Shown: positions 48,297-57,980, counted from the first letter of the stretch. The stretch: DNA of 64,000 nt from Agathobaculum ammoniilyticum (GCF_025567315.1 NZ_JAOQJE010000014.1:11815-75814); one strand, 5' to 3'. The notes: generated by a model from the sequence alone, not told the origin. Numbers and translations: made by a program.

Positions 48297-50642
48297 TCAC
48301 AGCCGTTCTATGCGCATCACCAGCGCGGTCCGGTCGTCGTCATGCCCGCGCCCTTTCGCTTCGGTCACCAGGCGGGCTGCCAGTTCTTTCGGGCTTTCCC
48401 CCGCATGTCGGACCAGCAGCTCGCGTACCCAGCCGTCGTCCAGACCATCCGAAATCCCGTCGGACAGCATGATGTACAGGTCGCCATGTCCCAGGCGCAG
48501 CGGCACCGGCTCGCCCAGCGCGTCCTCTTCCGCCAGGCCGACAGGCAGCGCCTTGCCGGAAAGCATGGTCCACTGACCGCCCGCGCGCAGATAGGAGGGC
48601 GCGGCCCCGCATTTGAGACTTTCCGCCTTTCCGCTGAACAGGTCGACGGTCAGCACGTCAAGCGTGACAAACCGCGTCCCATCCGACCGCAGCCGCAGCG
48701 CGGGCGACACCGCTTTCAGCGCGTCCGCCGGCGTGATCCCCGCACGCAGGAACCGCTCCATCGAGGTGACCAGCATCCGGCTGTCCTGCGCCGCGGCCGC
48801 GCCCGAGCCCATCCCGTCCGCGAGCAGCAGGCAGGCCACGCCCGCGTCGGTCAGGAAATAGCATCCGCTGTCTCCGGAAACCGCCGCGTCCTCCTTTTGC
48901 TGCCGCCCGATACCGACGACCGCGCGGAACGGCGCGCGCTCACGCAGCACCAGATGCGGCCCCAGCTCGTCCTCCAGCCGTTTGGGCTTTGTCAGCCCGA
49001 CGCCCAGCAGCGCGGACAGACCCGCGGAAAACCCCTCGCCCTGCTCCAGCACATCCCGAATACCATCGCCGTACAGCTCCACCACCAGCCTACCTTGCGC
49101 GTCCCGCACCACACAGACCCGCTCGATCCATCCGAACGCGGCTGCGTACCGGCGCACCTGCTTCTCCATCACCGGCTGCGCGGCAACGTCCCGCGTCGCC
49201 TCCGCGCCAAGCTGACGGAGGATATCCGTAATGCCCGCGTACTGCCGGGCCAGCAGGCTTTGGTTTTCCTCCTGCTGCCGCCGAAGGCTCTGGCGCTCGC
49301 GGAGCGCAAACAGCGCGCTGTTGATCGCGCGCATCAGCTCGGGCAAATGCACGCAGCGCGACGCAAAATGGTACGGGAAGTCGGACAGCTCGGCCCTGCC
49401 CCGCTTGAGCATGGGCTGAGTCACGTCGTTGAGCGCGGAAAGCGTGGTCACATAGTCCCGCTGCCAGCACTGCGAGCAGAGGACGCAGTTTTTGCACACC
49501 CTATCGCTCGCGCGGTCGAATACCGCCCGTACATTCTGATCCCCCGCCGCCTTCCCCTCGGTCACGCCGTTGAGCATGGCCAGATACATTTCGTAAAACG
49601 CCTGCGCGGCCTCGGTCGCGCACTTGCCCGCGGTCTGCCGCACCTGCTGCCGCGCGGATTCTCCCATCAGCGTGTCGGGCAGGAGCGTCTGCCGGAGCGC
49701 GTTCCACACCAGCGGCGGCATTGCGGCGAACAGCCCCACCGAGCAGACCTGCTCGATGACCAGCGGGATAAACAGCGCATGTTCCACGCCCAGCATCGCC
49801 GCACAGACGCCGGAGGCGAGCGCGCAGACCGCGAACCACAGCCGCCCCTGGTCGCGGAACAGACCGGCAATCAGTGCGCACAGACCGTAGCAGCAGGTGA
49901 ACAGCGCACCGTACCCGACCGCGAGATCCATGGCCGCGCCAAACGCCACGCCCGCCGCCGCGCCCGTTGTGGACCCGCCGAGGTAAGCCGCAGCCAGCGC
50001 CAGCAGCAGCGCCACGACCCGCGCGGGCGCGAACAGCCCGAACACCGTCAGATCGGAAAGTGACAGCAGGACGGTTGCCGTTACCGCCAGCAGGGTGGCC
50101 GGCCGTTTCCAGTCGTTCTCCTCACGCGGCGGGGCAAGCGCCCCGCCATAGATCCAGCAGGCAGCGAAGGTCAGCCCCTGAACGGCGATAAAGGTCAGGA
50201 GCGCCGCCGTGTCGAGCGCCGCGCCCGCGGGCAGGAACACAAAGGTACACGCCGCTCCGGACAGAGTTGCTACCGTGGGCGCAAACCACCTCCGCTCCAT
50301 GACACGCAGCCCCGCGCACACGCTCATCACACATAGCACGAGCAGGGCCGCGGCGGCATACAGCCCGCTTTTGATCCCGCCGCCGAGCAGCATCGCGCCG
50401 AAAAACATGCCGCCGATCGCGCTCAGCCCCGCCCCACGCGCCATCAGAGCGGAGGCCATCGCCAAACCAAAAGGGGCATAACCTCCGAGCACCGCGCCGC
50501 GCGTCAGCACCGCGCACAGCACAAACCGCTGCACGCCAGTCAACAGCGTATGCAGGTGCTCCTCGTTCCAAAGCTGCGCCGCCCGCGCCGCGGCGCGCCC
50601 GATGAGCTGCGGCGCCGCTCTTTTTGTTTTCTGCTTGTCCAT
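48297..50642 (-). CDS. spoIIE: Stage II sporulation protein E, PP2C phosphatase
   Basis: Sporulation phosphatase that dephosphorylates SpoIIAA and so releases sigma-F in the forespore. 781 residues. N-half: about ten membrane spans (LCAVLTRGAVLGGYAPFGLA onward). Middle: regulatory part with CKNCVLCSQCWQRDY. End: PP2C domain with LLLADGMGSGAAAAQDSRML, IMLSDGISDG and GRGHDDDRTALVMRI (metal Asp residues). Start at 50642 with GGGAGGC. A sign that the host makes spores. Confidence 0.97.
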   Translation of the reverse strand: MDKQKTKRAAPQLIGRAAARAAQLWNEEHLHTLLTGVQRFVLCAVLTRGAVLGGYAPFGLAMASALMARGAGLSAIGGMFFGAMLLGGGIKSGLYAAAALLVLCVMSVCAGLRVMERRWFAPTVATLSGAACTFVFLPAGAALDTAALLTFIAVQGLTFAACWIYGGALAPPREENDWKRPATLLAVTATVLLSLSDLTVFGLFAPARVVALLLALAAAYLGGSTTGAAAGVAFGAAMDLAVGYGALFTCCYGLCALIAGLFRDQGRLWFAVCALASGVCAAMLGVEHALFIPLVIEQVCSVGLFAAMPPLVWNALRQTLLPDTLMGESARQQVRQTAGKCATEAAQAFYEMYLAMLNGVTEGKAAGDQNVRAVFDRASDRVCKNCVLCSQCWQRDYVTTLSALNDVTQPMLKRGRAELSDFPYHFASRCVHLPELMRAINSALFALRERQSLRRQQEENQSLLARQYAGITDILRQLGAEATRDVAAQPVMEKQVRRYAAAFGWIERVCVVRDAQGRLVVELYGDGIRDVLEQGEGFSAGLSALLGVGLTKPKRLEDELGPHLVLRERAPFRAVVGIGRQQKEDAAVSGDSGCYFLTDAGVACLLLADGMGSGAAAAQDSRMLVTSMERFLRAGITPADALKAVSPALRLRSDGTRFVTLDVLTVDLFSGKAESLKCGAAPSYLRAGGQWTMLSGKALPVGLAEEDALGEPVPLRLGHGDLYIMLSDGISDGLDDGWVRELLVRHAGESPKELAARLVTEAKGRGHDDDRTALVMRIERL

Positions 50643-50763
50643 TTTCGTTATGCCTCCCTTGTTTTTCCAGTATATCCCAAACAATTTGCAGGCTTTGCCG
50701 GAAAATAAGAGGGGGAATAGTATTTTTGCGTATTTTATCCCTGTGGGGCGGAAAACAGGGCGC

Positions 50764-50805
50764 AAAAAAGAGGGAGGAAAGACCGTTTCGGTCTTTCCTC
50801 CCTCT
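50764..50805 (-). terminator. Terminator of the cobalamin operon
   Basis: Sixteen-base stem AGAGGGAGGAAAGACC with its complement, five-base loop, and six T on the minus strand, directly after cbiK. Confidence 0.9.
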
Positions 50806-50816
50806 GCTGTCAGTCA

Positions 50817-51596
50817 TTACAGCGCCGCAGCGCGCCTGCAGTGGTCGACAAAGATATCCCCTACCGCGCCCAATTCGCCCAGGCCATACAGATGGGTCTG
50901 CACCTGATAGCCCTCGCTCTCCAGGCGGCTCTTCCAACTATCCTCTCCCTCCCCCGCCAGGTCGTTGTGCGCATGGTCGCCTGCAACGATCATCAGCGGC
51001 GCAAGGTGAACCTGCGCGATCTCGCGCTGGTGCAGGCGGGACAGCACATAGTCAAGATGCGGGAATCCCTCGACCGTGCCGACATACACACGCTCCGCGC
51101 CGTGGTAGCGGAACGTGTTTTCCACCAGCGCGTACGCCGCGTTTGCCGGATGCGCAGAGCCATGCCCCATAAAGAGATAGGCCTCGTCCCTGTCGAGCCG
51201 GGGCATGCGGGCGAGCAGGGCTTCGGTCAGGCGCAGATAGTCGCCCGTCCCCCACAGCAGTGGGTCGCCCGCCAACAGCTTCTCAAAACGGCCGCAGAAC
51301 GGCCGAAGTTGGCGCAGCATCTTTTCATACTCCTGTCCGAAAATGACATGCAGGCTTTGGCACCGCACCTCATCGTAGCCCGCCGCCGCGAGCCGCTCCA
51401 GCAGCTCCTCCGGCTGCGGGATATGCACACCCTCCTCCCGCTCGATCCTGCGCGCTACCATCTCCGAGGTAAACGACCGGTAAAAATCATGCGTCGGGAA
51501 CGCGCACCGCAGCCGCTCCTCCAGCTTTTCAATCGCACGGCGCGCCTCCGGCCAGGCCGTGCCGAAGCTGACGACCACCAGCGCTTTTTTTCCCAT
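50817..51596 (-). CDS. cbiK: Sirohydrochlorin cobaltochelatase CbiK
   Basis: Inserts cobalt into sirohydrochlorin without ATP, the anaerobic entry to B12. 259 residues: ALVVVSFGTAWPEARRAIEK, YLFMGHGSAHPANAAYALVE (metal His), and IVAGDHAHNDLAGEGEDSWK (metal His). No signal peptide, so cytoplasmic. Last gene of the operon. Confidence 0.95.
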   Translation of the reverse strand: MGKKALVVVSFGTAWPEARRAIEKLEERLRCAFPTHDFYRSFTSEMVARRIEREEGVHIPQPEELLERLAAAGYDEVRCQSLHVIFGQEYEKMLRQLRPFCGRFEKLLAGDPLLWGTGDYLRLTEALLARMPRLDRDEAYLFMGHGSAHPANAAYALVENTFRYHGAERVYVGTVEGFPHLDYVLSRLHQREIAQVHLAPLMIVAGDHAHNDLAGEGEDSWKSRLESEGYQVQTHLYGLGELGAVGDIFVDHCRRAAAL

Positions 51597-51598
51597 AT

Positions 51599-52234
51599 TT
51601 AAAATCCCTCCCGTTCAATCAACTGGTACAGCAGCGCGTTGACGATGGCCGCCGCGACGTTCGAGCCGCCCTTCCTTCCCCGCGCGATGATATACGGCGT
51701 CTGCCCGCCGATAAAAAGCTCCTTTGCCTCGACCACGTTGACAAAACCGACCGGCACGCCAATCACAAGCGCGGGCGACACCGCCCCCTCCGCGATCAGC
51801 TCGTGCAGCCGGATCAGCGCTGTCGGCGCGTTCCCAACGGCGAAAATGAGCGGGCCGTCCAGCAGCGCGGCATACTCCATCGAAACCGCCGCGCGCGTCA
51901 CGCCGCGCGCCCCTGCCGCGCGCGCCACGGCCCCATCCGCCATATAGCAGACCGCCCGCCCGCCGAGCGCCTGCAGAGCGCCCTTATTCACGCCCGCCAG
52001 CGCCATATTCGTATCGGTCACGACGGTCGCGCCCGAAGCCAGCGCTTCCCTGGCCTGTCCGACCGCGCCGGGCGAAAAAGCGAGGCTGTCCGCGTAGTCG
52101 AAATCCGCCGTTGTGTGGATGACCCGCTTGACCACTTCGGACTCCCCATCCGGAAACGTCCGCTCCCCCAGCTCGGCCGTGATAATGGCAAAGGAGCGTT
52201 TTTCGATATCCTGCGGCCGCATGTGTCCATTCAA
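51599..52234 (-). CDS. cbiC: Precorrin-8X/cobalt-precorrin-8 methylmutase
   Basis: Moves a methyl group from C11 to C12 of the corrin ring. 211 residues: DIEKRSFAIITAEL, VIHTTADFDYADSL (catalytic His), VVTDTNMALAGVNKGALQ, and VIGVPVGFVNVVEAKELF. A TTG start at 52234, overlapping the cobO TGA as TTGA and with GGGAGGGG eight bases ahead, is preferred; ATG at 52222 (207 residues) has no ribosome site. Confidence 0.95.
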   Translation of the reverse strand: MNGHMRPQDIEKRSFAIITAELGERTFPDGESEVVKRVIHTTADFDYADSLAFSPGAVGQAREALASGATVVTDTNMALAGVNKGALQALGGRAVCYMADGAVARAAGARGVTRAAVSMEYAALLDGPLIFAVGNAPTALIRLHELIAEGAVSPALVIGVPVGFVNVVEAKELFIGGQTPYIIARGRKGGSNVAAAIVNALLYQLIEREGF

Positions 52235-52755
52235 AATTCGATCCCCTCCCGCGCGGCCACGCCGCGGTCGAACGGATGGCGGCGGGCGGCCATTTCCGTG
52301 ATATAATCGGCGCGCGCGCACAGCGCTTCCGAGGGGCCGCGGCCAGTCATCACCACCTCTAATGTTTCCGGCCGTCCGTCCAGGAACGCCAGCACTGCCC
52401 GCTCCTCCAGGAAGCCGCAGGATACTGCCGCGCACACCTCGTCCAGCACGAGCAGGCGCGCGCCCTCGCGCACGGCAAAGCCCGCCGCCGCCTCAAACAT
52501 GCGGGATACCGCGTCGGCGGTCCGGCGCTTCTCCTCCTCCGTCATCTGGAAGGAGAACTTACCCACCGGATTGGCCGCCAGCACGGTCACGTTTTTCAGC
52601 CCCGCCAGCGCGCGGCACTCGCCCGACGTCCCGTCCTTCAAAAACTGCGCGAACACCACCCTGCCGCCATGCCCCGCGCACCGCACAGCCAGCCCGACCG
52701 CGGCGGTCGTTTTTCCTTTCCCTTCGCCGCAATACAAATGAATCAGCCCTTTCAT
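52231..52755 (-). CDS. cobO: Corrinoid adenosyltransferase CobO
   Basis: Attaches the adenosyl group to cobalt. 174 residues, P-loop LYCGEGKGKTTAAVGLAVRC, QFLKDGTSGE, LLVLDEVCAAVSCGFL and VVMTGRGPSEALCARADYIT: the CobO/BtuR family. Overlaps neighbours by four bases on both sides. Confidence 0.95.
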   Translation of the reverse strand: MKGLIHLYCGEGKGKTTAAVGLAVRCAGHGGRVVFAQFLKDGTSGECRALAGLKNVTVLAANPVGKFSFQMTEEEKRRTADAVSRMFEAAAGFAVREGARLLVLDEVCAAVSCGFLEERAVLAFLDGRPETLEVVMTGRGPSEALCARADYITEMAARRHPFDRGVAAREGIEF

Positions 52756-54254
52756 CCGTTTCCCTCCAGTATCCGGTAAATATACCCCATATCCAGCGCC
52801 CGCCGCACGGTATCCGCCAGCAGGTCGTACTGTCTTTCCTTATATCGCGCCGTGTCGCAAGCCGTGTCTGCCAGCGTCACGCCCCTGCGCGCGGCCAGCG
52901 CCTGCACCAGCGCCTGCGCCGCGTCCGGCATGTCGAACAGGCCGTGCAGATAGGTGCCGTAAGCGCTGTCCGCCTGGCACCCGTCCCAGAACGACGTTCC
53001 GTCCGCGCGCGTCAGCCGGATCAGCGGCAGGGCGCCCGCGTCCAGCGCGGTTTCGCCCATATGGATCTCATAACCGGACGCGCCCGCGCCCGATAAGCCG
53101 CGCAGCACGCCCCCGACCGTACCGAACGCGCCGCTTGCCTGCGCCGTGGTCTTGACCGGACGGAACACGGTTTCCACCGGCAGCAGCCCCAAGCCACGCA
53201 TGACTCCGCCGCCCTCGGTGTTTTCCGGATCGGATACGGCGCGCCCCATCATCTGATAGCCGCCGCACACGCCGAACACCGGCACGCCCGCCGCGTGCCA
53301 TTTGAGAAGCTGGGCTTCCATGCCGCTTTCACGCAGCCATTTCAGGTCCGCGAGCGTGGATTTGGTGCCGGGCAGCAGGATCAGGTCCGCGCCCTCGAGC
53401 TGCTCCGGCGCGCCGGCATAGCGCACACCCACTCCCTCAATCCGTTCGAGCGGGGAGAAATCCGTAAAGTTGGACAGCCTTGGCAGCCGCACGACCGCGA
53501 TATCCACGAGCGCGGGCGCGCCGCACGCGTCCAGCCGCGCGGAAAGGCTGTCCTCATCGTCGATGTCGAACCGGCCATAGGGTACCACGCCGACGACCGG
53601 CTTGCCGGTCAGCCGTTCCAGTTGTGTCAGGCCCGGGCGCAGGAGCTCTACGTCGCCCCGAAATTTGTTGACGATCAGGCCCCTGACGCGCGCCTGTTCC
53701 TCCGCTTCAAGCAACGCCACCGTGCCGTACAGCGACGCGAACACGCCGCCGCGGTCGATGTCGCCCACCAGCAGCACCGGCGCGTCCACCAGCTTCGCCA
53801 GCCCCATGTTGACGATGTCGTCCTGCTTGAGGTTGATCTCCGCCGGACTGCCCGCGCCCTCGATCACAATGATATCGTACTCCGCCGCCAAGCTGTCGTA
53901 AGCGTCCCTGACGATCGGAAGCAGCGCCTTTTTTCCGCCCCAGTACTCGCGCGCCGTGCGGTTGCCGCACGCCTCCCCCATGACGACCACCTGCGAGCCG
54001 GTGTCGCTCGTCGGCTTGAGCAGGATGGGGTTCATCCGCACATCGGGCGGGATACCCGCCGCCTCGGCCTGCACAACCTGCGCGCGGCCCATCTCTTTCC
54101 CACCTGCGGTGATAAAGGAGTTGAGCGCCATGTTCTGCGATTTGAACGGCGCGACGCGGTACCCGTCCTGCCGGAAGATGCGGCACAGCGCCGCGCACAG
54201 CAGGCTTTTACCCGCGTTCGAGCAGGTCCCCTGCACCATGATGCACCTTGCCAT
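52752..54254 (-). CDS. cbiP: Cobyric acid synthase
   Basis: Amidates side chains b, d, e and g of adenosylcobyrinic diamide, using glutamine. 500 residues. N-part: IMVQGTCSNAGKSLLCAALC (P-loop) and FKSQNMALNS. C-part: glutamine amidotransferase with nucleophile Cys in VPVFGVCGGYQMMG and His in GTYLHGLFD. Start at 54254: GGAGGGG five bases ahead, and the ATG shares a base with the upstream stop. Confidence 0.97.
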   Translation of the reverse strand: MARCIMVQGTCSNAGKSLLCAALCRIFRQDGYRVAPFKSQNMALNSFITAGGKEMGRAQVVQAEAAGIPPDVRMNPILLKPTSDTGSQVVVMGEACGNRTAREYWGGKKALLPIVRDAYDSLAAEYDIIVIEGAGSPAEINLKQDDIVNMGLAKLVDAPVLLVGDIDRGGVFASLYGTVALLEAEEQARVRGLIVNKFRGDVELLRPGLTQLERLTGKPVVGVVPYGRFDIDDEDSLSARLDACGAPALVDIAVVRLPRLSNFTDFSPLERIEGVGVRYAGAPEQLEGADLILLPGTKSTLADLKWLRESGMEAQLLKWHAAGVPVFGVCGGYQMMGRAVSDPENTEGGGVMRGLGLLPVETVFRPVKTTAQASGAFGTVGGVLRGLSGAGASGYEIHMGETALDAGALPLIRLTRADGTSFWDGCQADSAYGTYLHGLFDMPDAAQALVQALAARRGVTLADTACDTARYKERQYDLLADTVRRALDMGYIYRILEGNG

Positions 54255-55315
54255 CAGCACCCCTCCTTTCGTATTGCGTCCAGCGCGGCGAACAGGCGCG
54301 CGGTATCGTCCCCGCTCCTGACCGCCGTGCGGTAATAGCCCGCGCCCAGGCCGCGGTAATTGGCGCAGTTCCGGATCAAAACGCCGCGCGCCGCGAGCTT
54401 TTCGTGCAGCGCCGCGTCCCCTGACCGGAACAACAGGAAGTTCGCTTCGCCCGGGCAGACGGCCAGCCCGCGCGCCGCAAGCCCGCCGGAGAGCCGCGCG
54501 CGTTCCTCCGCGATGCGCGCCGCGACCCGCGCGGCCCATTCCCGTTCGCCCGCCGCAGCCGCGGCACACGCCTGCGCGACCACCGATACGTTCCACGGCT
54601 GTCCCGCACGATACAGCGCTTCGATCAGACCAACGTCCGCAGTCATACACCAGCCGAAGCGCACGCCCGGCACCGCGAACAGCTTGGTATACGCCCGCAG
54701 CAGAATCAGATGCGGGCTGCCCGCCAGCAGACCTTTCAGCGTGTGCCGCGCCGCGTCCTGCAGGAAGTCTACAAAGCACTCGTCCACGATCAGGCGCGCG
54801 CCGGCGTCCGCGCACCGCGCCGCGACGGCGCGCAGCAGAGCCGGCTCGACCGTGCGGCCGGTCGGGTTATTGGGGTTGCACAGGTAGACCACGTCGGTTT
54901 CGGGCGTGATATCGGATAAAATGCGCTCCGTGACCGCAAAGCCCTCGTCTTCACGCAGATAATGGAAGCGGATATCCGCGCCCGCGAGCGTGCGCTCATA
55001 CTCGGCGAACGCCGGCGCGGTGAGCAGCGCCCTGCGGGGGCGCAGCGCCGCCGCCAAGCGGTCGAGCACGTCCGCCGCGCCATTGCCGCAGTACAGGAAG
55101 CCGTCGGGGACGGCCTCGGCCGCGCCGATGGCGCGCCGCGCCGCGCGGCAGAACGGGTCGGGGTAGCGCGCGCAGTCCTCTATCGCCCTGTGCATCGCCT
55201 GCCTGACCCGCTCCGGAATGCCGAACGAGCTGATATTCGCGGACAGGTCAAGCGGTTCGCCGCCGTACCGCTCGGCATAGGAATACACATCACCGCCGTG
55301 TACATATTCCGGCAT
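54254..55315 (-). CDS. cobD: Threonine-phosphate decarboxylase (CobD/CobC-like)
   Basis: PLP enzyme of the aminotransferase fold that makes (R)-1-amino-2-propanol phosphate. 353 residues: LDLSANISSFGIPERVRQAM (the LDFSxNxNP-type start), DVVYLCNPNNPTGRTVEP, LIVDECFVDF, and PLP-Lys in LLRAYTKLFAVPGVRFGW. Histidinol-phosphate aminotransferase is the nearest relative, but the corrin operon decides. Confidence 0.92.
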   Translation of the reverse strand: MPEYVHGGDVYSYAERYGGEPLDLSANISSFGIPERVRQAMHRAIEDCARYPDPFCRAARRAIGAAEAVPDGFLYCGNGAADVLDRLAAALRPRRALLTAPAFAEYERTLAGADIRFHYLREDEGFAVTERILSDITPETDVVYLCNPNNPTGRTVEPALLRAVAARCADAGARLIVDECFVDFLQDAARHTLKGLLAGSPHLILLRAYTKLFAVPGVRFGWCMTADVGLIEALYRAGQPWNVSVVAQACAAAAAGEREWAARVAARIAEERARLSGGLAARGLAVCPGEANFLLFRSGDAALHEKLAARGVLIRNCANYRGLGAGYYRTAVRSGDDTARLFAALDAIRKEGC

Positions 55316-55332
55316 CGTCAGCCTCCTTTCCC

Positions 55333-56301
55333 TTATCCGAACGGCGGCCAGCCGGTGGTCAGCCGCACCGCTGCTCCAAGCGTCAGCGCCAGTGCTGACG
55401 CCGCTGTCATCAGATCCGCCGCGCGCAGGATATCGCTGCGGCTTATCTCCTTATCCGGATCGCCGAACGCCGCCTTTTTGACCGTTTTGCCAAAATAGCT
55501 CGCGTCCCCGCCCAGCCGGATATGCAGCGCGCCCGCGCAGGCCGCCTCGGTCTGTCCGGCGTTCGGGCTTTTGTGGTGGTTCCGGTCGCGACGGAAGATG
55601 CGCAGCGCGTTGCGGTTGTCCATGCCGAGCATGCCCGTACCCGCGATCAGGCATACTGCCGCCAGCCGCGCAGGGATAAAATTGAATATATCGTCCATGC
55701 GGGCGGAAAACTTGCCCAGATACTCGTATTGGTCGCTGTGGTAGCCGACCATGGAGTCCAGCGTGTTCACTGCCTTATACAGCAGGCCGAGCGGCGCGCC
55801 GCCGAGCAGCATATAGGCCAGCGGCGCAACCACGCCGTCGGTGGTGTTTTCCGCGATGGTCTCGACCGCAGCCTTGATGACGCCCTCCCGATCGAGCGCG
55901 CCGGTGTCGCGGCCGACATACATAGCGACCGCCTTGCGCCCCTCGTCCAGCGAGGCATCGAGCGCGGTATAAACGTGCCGCCCCGCGTCCGCCAGGCTTT
56001 TGCGCGCAAAAATCAGCCAGCAGAGCAGCGTCTCCGCGCCGAAGCCCAGCCAGAAGTGTACACCCCGCAGCCAGCGCAGCAGGAAGAGCGGCGCGGCAAA
56101 GCTCACCCCGCACACCACGAGCCACAGCAGCACGCCCGCTACGGTCTCGCCGCGCGGCGTTTTGGGGAACACCCGCCGCAGCACGCGCTCGCACCGCGTA
56201 ATCAGCCGCCCAATCAGACACACGGGATGCAGGGCGCTGTTCGGGTCGCCCAGCACCCAATCGAGCACGAAGCCGAGCAGCACGGCGCAGGTCAAATACA
56301 T
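55333..56301 (-). CDS. cbiB: Adenosylcobinamide-phosphate synthase CbiB
   Basis: Membrane enzyme that joins aminopropanol phosphate to the corrin. 322 residues, several spans. LDWVLGDPNSALHPVCLIGR, VAPLAYMLLGGAPLGLLYKA VNTLDSM-type and SPNAGQTEAACAGALHIRLG are the family blocks. Overlaps the upstream short CobU-like gene by ten bases. Confidence 0.95.
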   Translation of the reverse strand: MYLTCAVLLGFVLDWVLGDPNSALHPVCLIGRLITRCERVLRRVFPKTPRGETVAGVLLWLVVCGVSFAAPLFLLRWLRGVHFWLGFGAETLLCWLIFARKSLADAGRHVYTALDASLDEGRKAVAMYVGRDTGALDREGVIKAAVETIAENTTDGVVAPLAYMLLGGAPLGLLYKAVNTLDSMVGYHSDQYEYLGKFSARMDDIFNFIPARLAAVCLIAGTGMLGMDNRNALRIFRRDRNHHKSPNAGQTEAACAGALHIRLGGDASYFGKTVKKAAFGDPDKEISRSDILRAADLMTAASALALTLGAAVRLTTGWPPFG

Positions 56302-56627
56302 GGTCTCTCTCCTTTAATATATTGCGGCAGGCCCGCGGTCACGCGCACAACCGCGTCCGCCTCCGCCGCGAGCGCGCAGCACAGCCGGCCGGCCGCCTCG
56401 CGCCAGGTTTCGTCCGCGCGGTCCATCGGCACGATGCCGCAGCCAACCTCGTCGCAGGTTACGGCGCAGCCGCGCAGCCCGCCGAGCAGCGCCATGGGGT
56501 CGCGTCCCGCGTCCAGCTCGTCCCGCACGCGCACGTGCAGGCCGGTGACCAACGGCAGGTTCGGATACAGCCGCGCGGCCAGCGCGGCCTTTCCCTGATG
56601 CGCGCCGCCGATGAGTAAAACCGTCAC
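56292..56627 (-). CDS. Short CobU-like protein with degenerate P-loop
   Basis: 111 residues, compared with 176 for the complete CobU encoded 780 bases upstream. Start: TVLLIGGAHQGKAALAARL, a P-loop in which Ser/Thr after Lys is Ala. End: CDEVGCGIVPMDRADETW and VVRVTAGLPQYIKG, clearly CobU-like. The middle part (the guanylation His region) is missing. GTG start at 56627, sharing GTGA with the cobS stop. Probably a paralogue with binding or regulatory use, not an active kinase; similar short genes beside cobS occur in Clostridia to my knowledge. Confidence 0.7.
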   Translation of the reverse strand: MTVLLIGGAHQGKAALAARLYPNLPLVTGLHVRVRDELDAGRDPMALLGGLRGCAVTCDEVGCGIVPMDRADETWREAAGRLCCALAAEADAVVRVTAGLPQYIKGERPCI

Positions 56628-57409
56628 AGCACCATCCCTCCAAACGCGGCGCACACCAGCGCCAGCAGCTCCGCAAGTGAAATATAAAAACCGGCAAGAT
56701 CGCCTGTGATGCCGCCGAAAACATGCACTGTCAAACGGCTATGCAGTATATACCACAGTCCGATCAGCACCAAATAGTGCATAGCGAATATGCCGTTCCC
56801 TGTACAATACAGCCACACCAGCAGCAGCACCTCCAGCGCTGCTTCCTCCAGCTTAAGCGTCATATCGACCGCCTTTTTATCGCTGTTTTCCGCAAAGATA
56901 TGCGCAAGGCCGGTATCTTTGGCGCAGGGTATGGTCACGATCTTGCGTCCCCCGTCGGTACGCGCCACGGCAAACCCAACAAATACCACCGGCAAAAACT
57001 GCGGCGTTTGATAGATCTGCGCGAAGCACGCGGTCTCGGCCAGCAGGAACGCCGTCAGCCACAGCGGCCCGAACGCGCCCACATGCGGGTCCTTCAAGAT
57101 CGCCAGCCGCTTTTCGCGGTCGCCGTAGGAGCAGAGCGCGTCGCAGGTATCGCACAGCCCGTCCAGATGGATGCCGCCTGACACTGCAAGCGGAATAAGC
57201 GCCGCGCCCACCGCGTAAAACAGTCCCGCCGCGCCGTATCGCGTACAGAACGCATGCCATACCCCCTCCAGCACGCCGATCAGCACGCCGACAAGCGGCA
57301 GAAAGGACAGCGCCCAGCGCATGGTCCGTTTTTCCCACCGCACCTGCGGCACGGGTACGGCGGAATACAGCGAAAACGCGACCAGCAGGCCGCTCCAGGC
57401 GCTTTTCAA
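56624..57409 (-). CDS. cobS: Cobalamin synthase CobS
   Basis: Membrane enzyme joining adenosylcobinamide-GDP with alpha-ribazole (phosphate). 261 residues, about seven spans. FSLYSAVPVPQVRW, GGIHLDGLCDTCDALCSYGD (metal-binding Asp cluster) and LKDPHVGAFGPLWL are diagnostic. Confidence 0.95.
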   Translation of the reverse strand: MKSAWSGLLVAFSLYSAVPVPQVRWEKRTMRWALSFLPLVGVLIGVLEGVWHAFCTRYGAAGLFYAVGAALIPLAVSGGIHLDGLCDTCDALCSYGDREKRLAILKDPHVGAFGPLWLTAFLLAETACFAQIYQTPQFLPVVFVGFAVARTDGGRKIVTIPCAKDTGLAHIFAENSDKKAVDMTLKLEEAALEVLLLVWLYCTGNGIFAMHYLVLIGLWYILHSRLTVHVFGGITGDLAGFYISLAELLALVCAAFGGMVL

Positions 57410-57936
57410 ATCCCTTTCTCCCCTTTCAGCGGCAGCAGGATGCCGCAGACCGATTCGTATACCGCGTCCGCACGCGCGGCAAGCGCGGCGTGCAGCCGCC
57501 CGAGCGTGCGGATATAGGCCGCGGTCTCGGGCGGGTAGGCCAGCCCGTCTGAAAACACCTCGTTCGATACGACGACCAGCGTTTCGCAGCAGTCTTGCAG
57601 GCGCGCGATGCCTGCAAGGGTGCTGCCGAACGCTGCCTCGCCCGCGCCCGCGGGATCGAACAGCTCGTTAGCGAGCAGGTTGCCCAGGTCCTCAAGCAGG
57701 ATGCCGTCGTACCGCCGGGGCAGCTCCAGCCCCGCGAGGCCGAGCGGGCGTTCGACCGTTTCAAAGCCCTTGTCCCGCCGCAGGGCGCGGTGACGGGCGA
57801 TACGCGTCTCCGCCGCCGCGCCAAACGGCTGCATGGTCGCCAGATATAAGCGCGCGCCCGCCGCGGACGCGCACAGCAGCCGCTCCGCGTGTGCGGATTT
57901 GCCGCTCGCCGCGCCGCCGGTGACCAATATCAGCAT
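57406..57936 (-). CDS. cobU: Adenosylcobinamide kinase/guanylyltransferase
   Basis: 176 residues, full CobU. P-loop LVTGGAASGKSAHAERLL, guanylation His within RIARHRALRRDKGFET, ILLEDLGNLLANELF and VVVSNEVFSDGLAYPPETAA. Phosphorylates, then attaches GMP to, cobinamide. Start at 57936 with GAAAGGAGC. Confidence 0.95.
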   Translation of the reverse strand: MLILVTGGAASGKSAHAERLLCASAAGARLYLATMQPFGAAAETRIARHRALRRDKGFETVERPLGLAGLELPRRYDGILLEDLGNLLANELFDPAGAGEAAFGSTLAGIARLQDCCETLVVVSNEVFSDGLAYPPETAAYIRTLGRLHAALAARADAVYESVCGILLPLKGEKGI

Positions 57937-57980
57937 AAAAACGCTCCTTTCTCCCTGCCGGATGGACCAGCCCGCCGCCC

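Noticed and set aside
48198..50063. Long plus-strand open frame opposite spoIIE
   Set aside because: Antisense of a confident gene; Arg/Pro/His-rich, as expected for such shadows.
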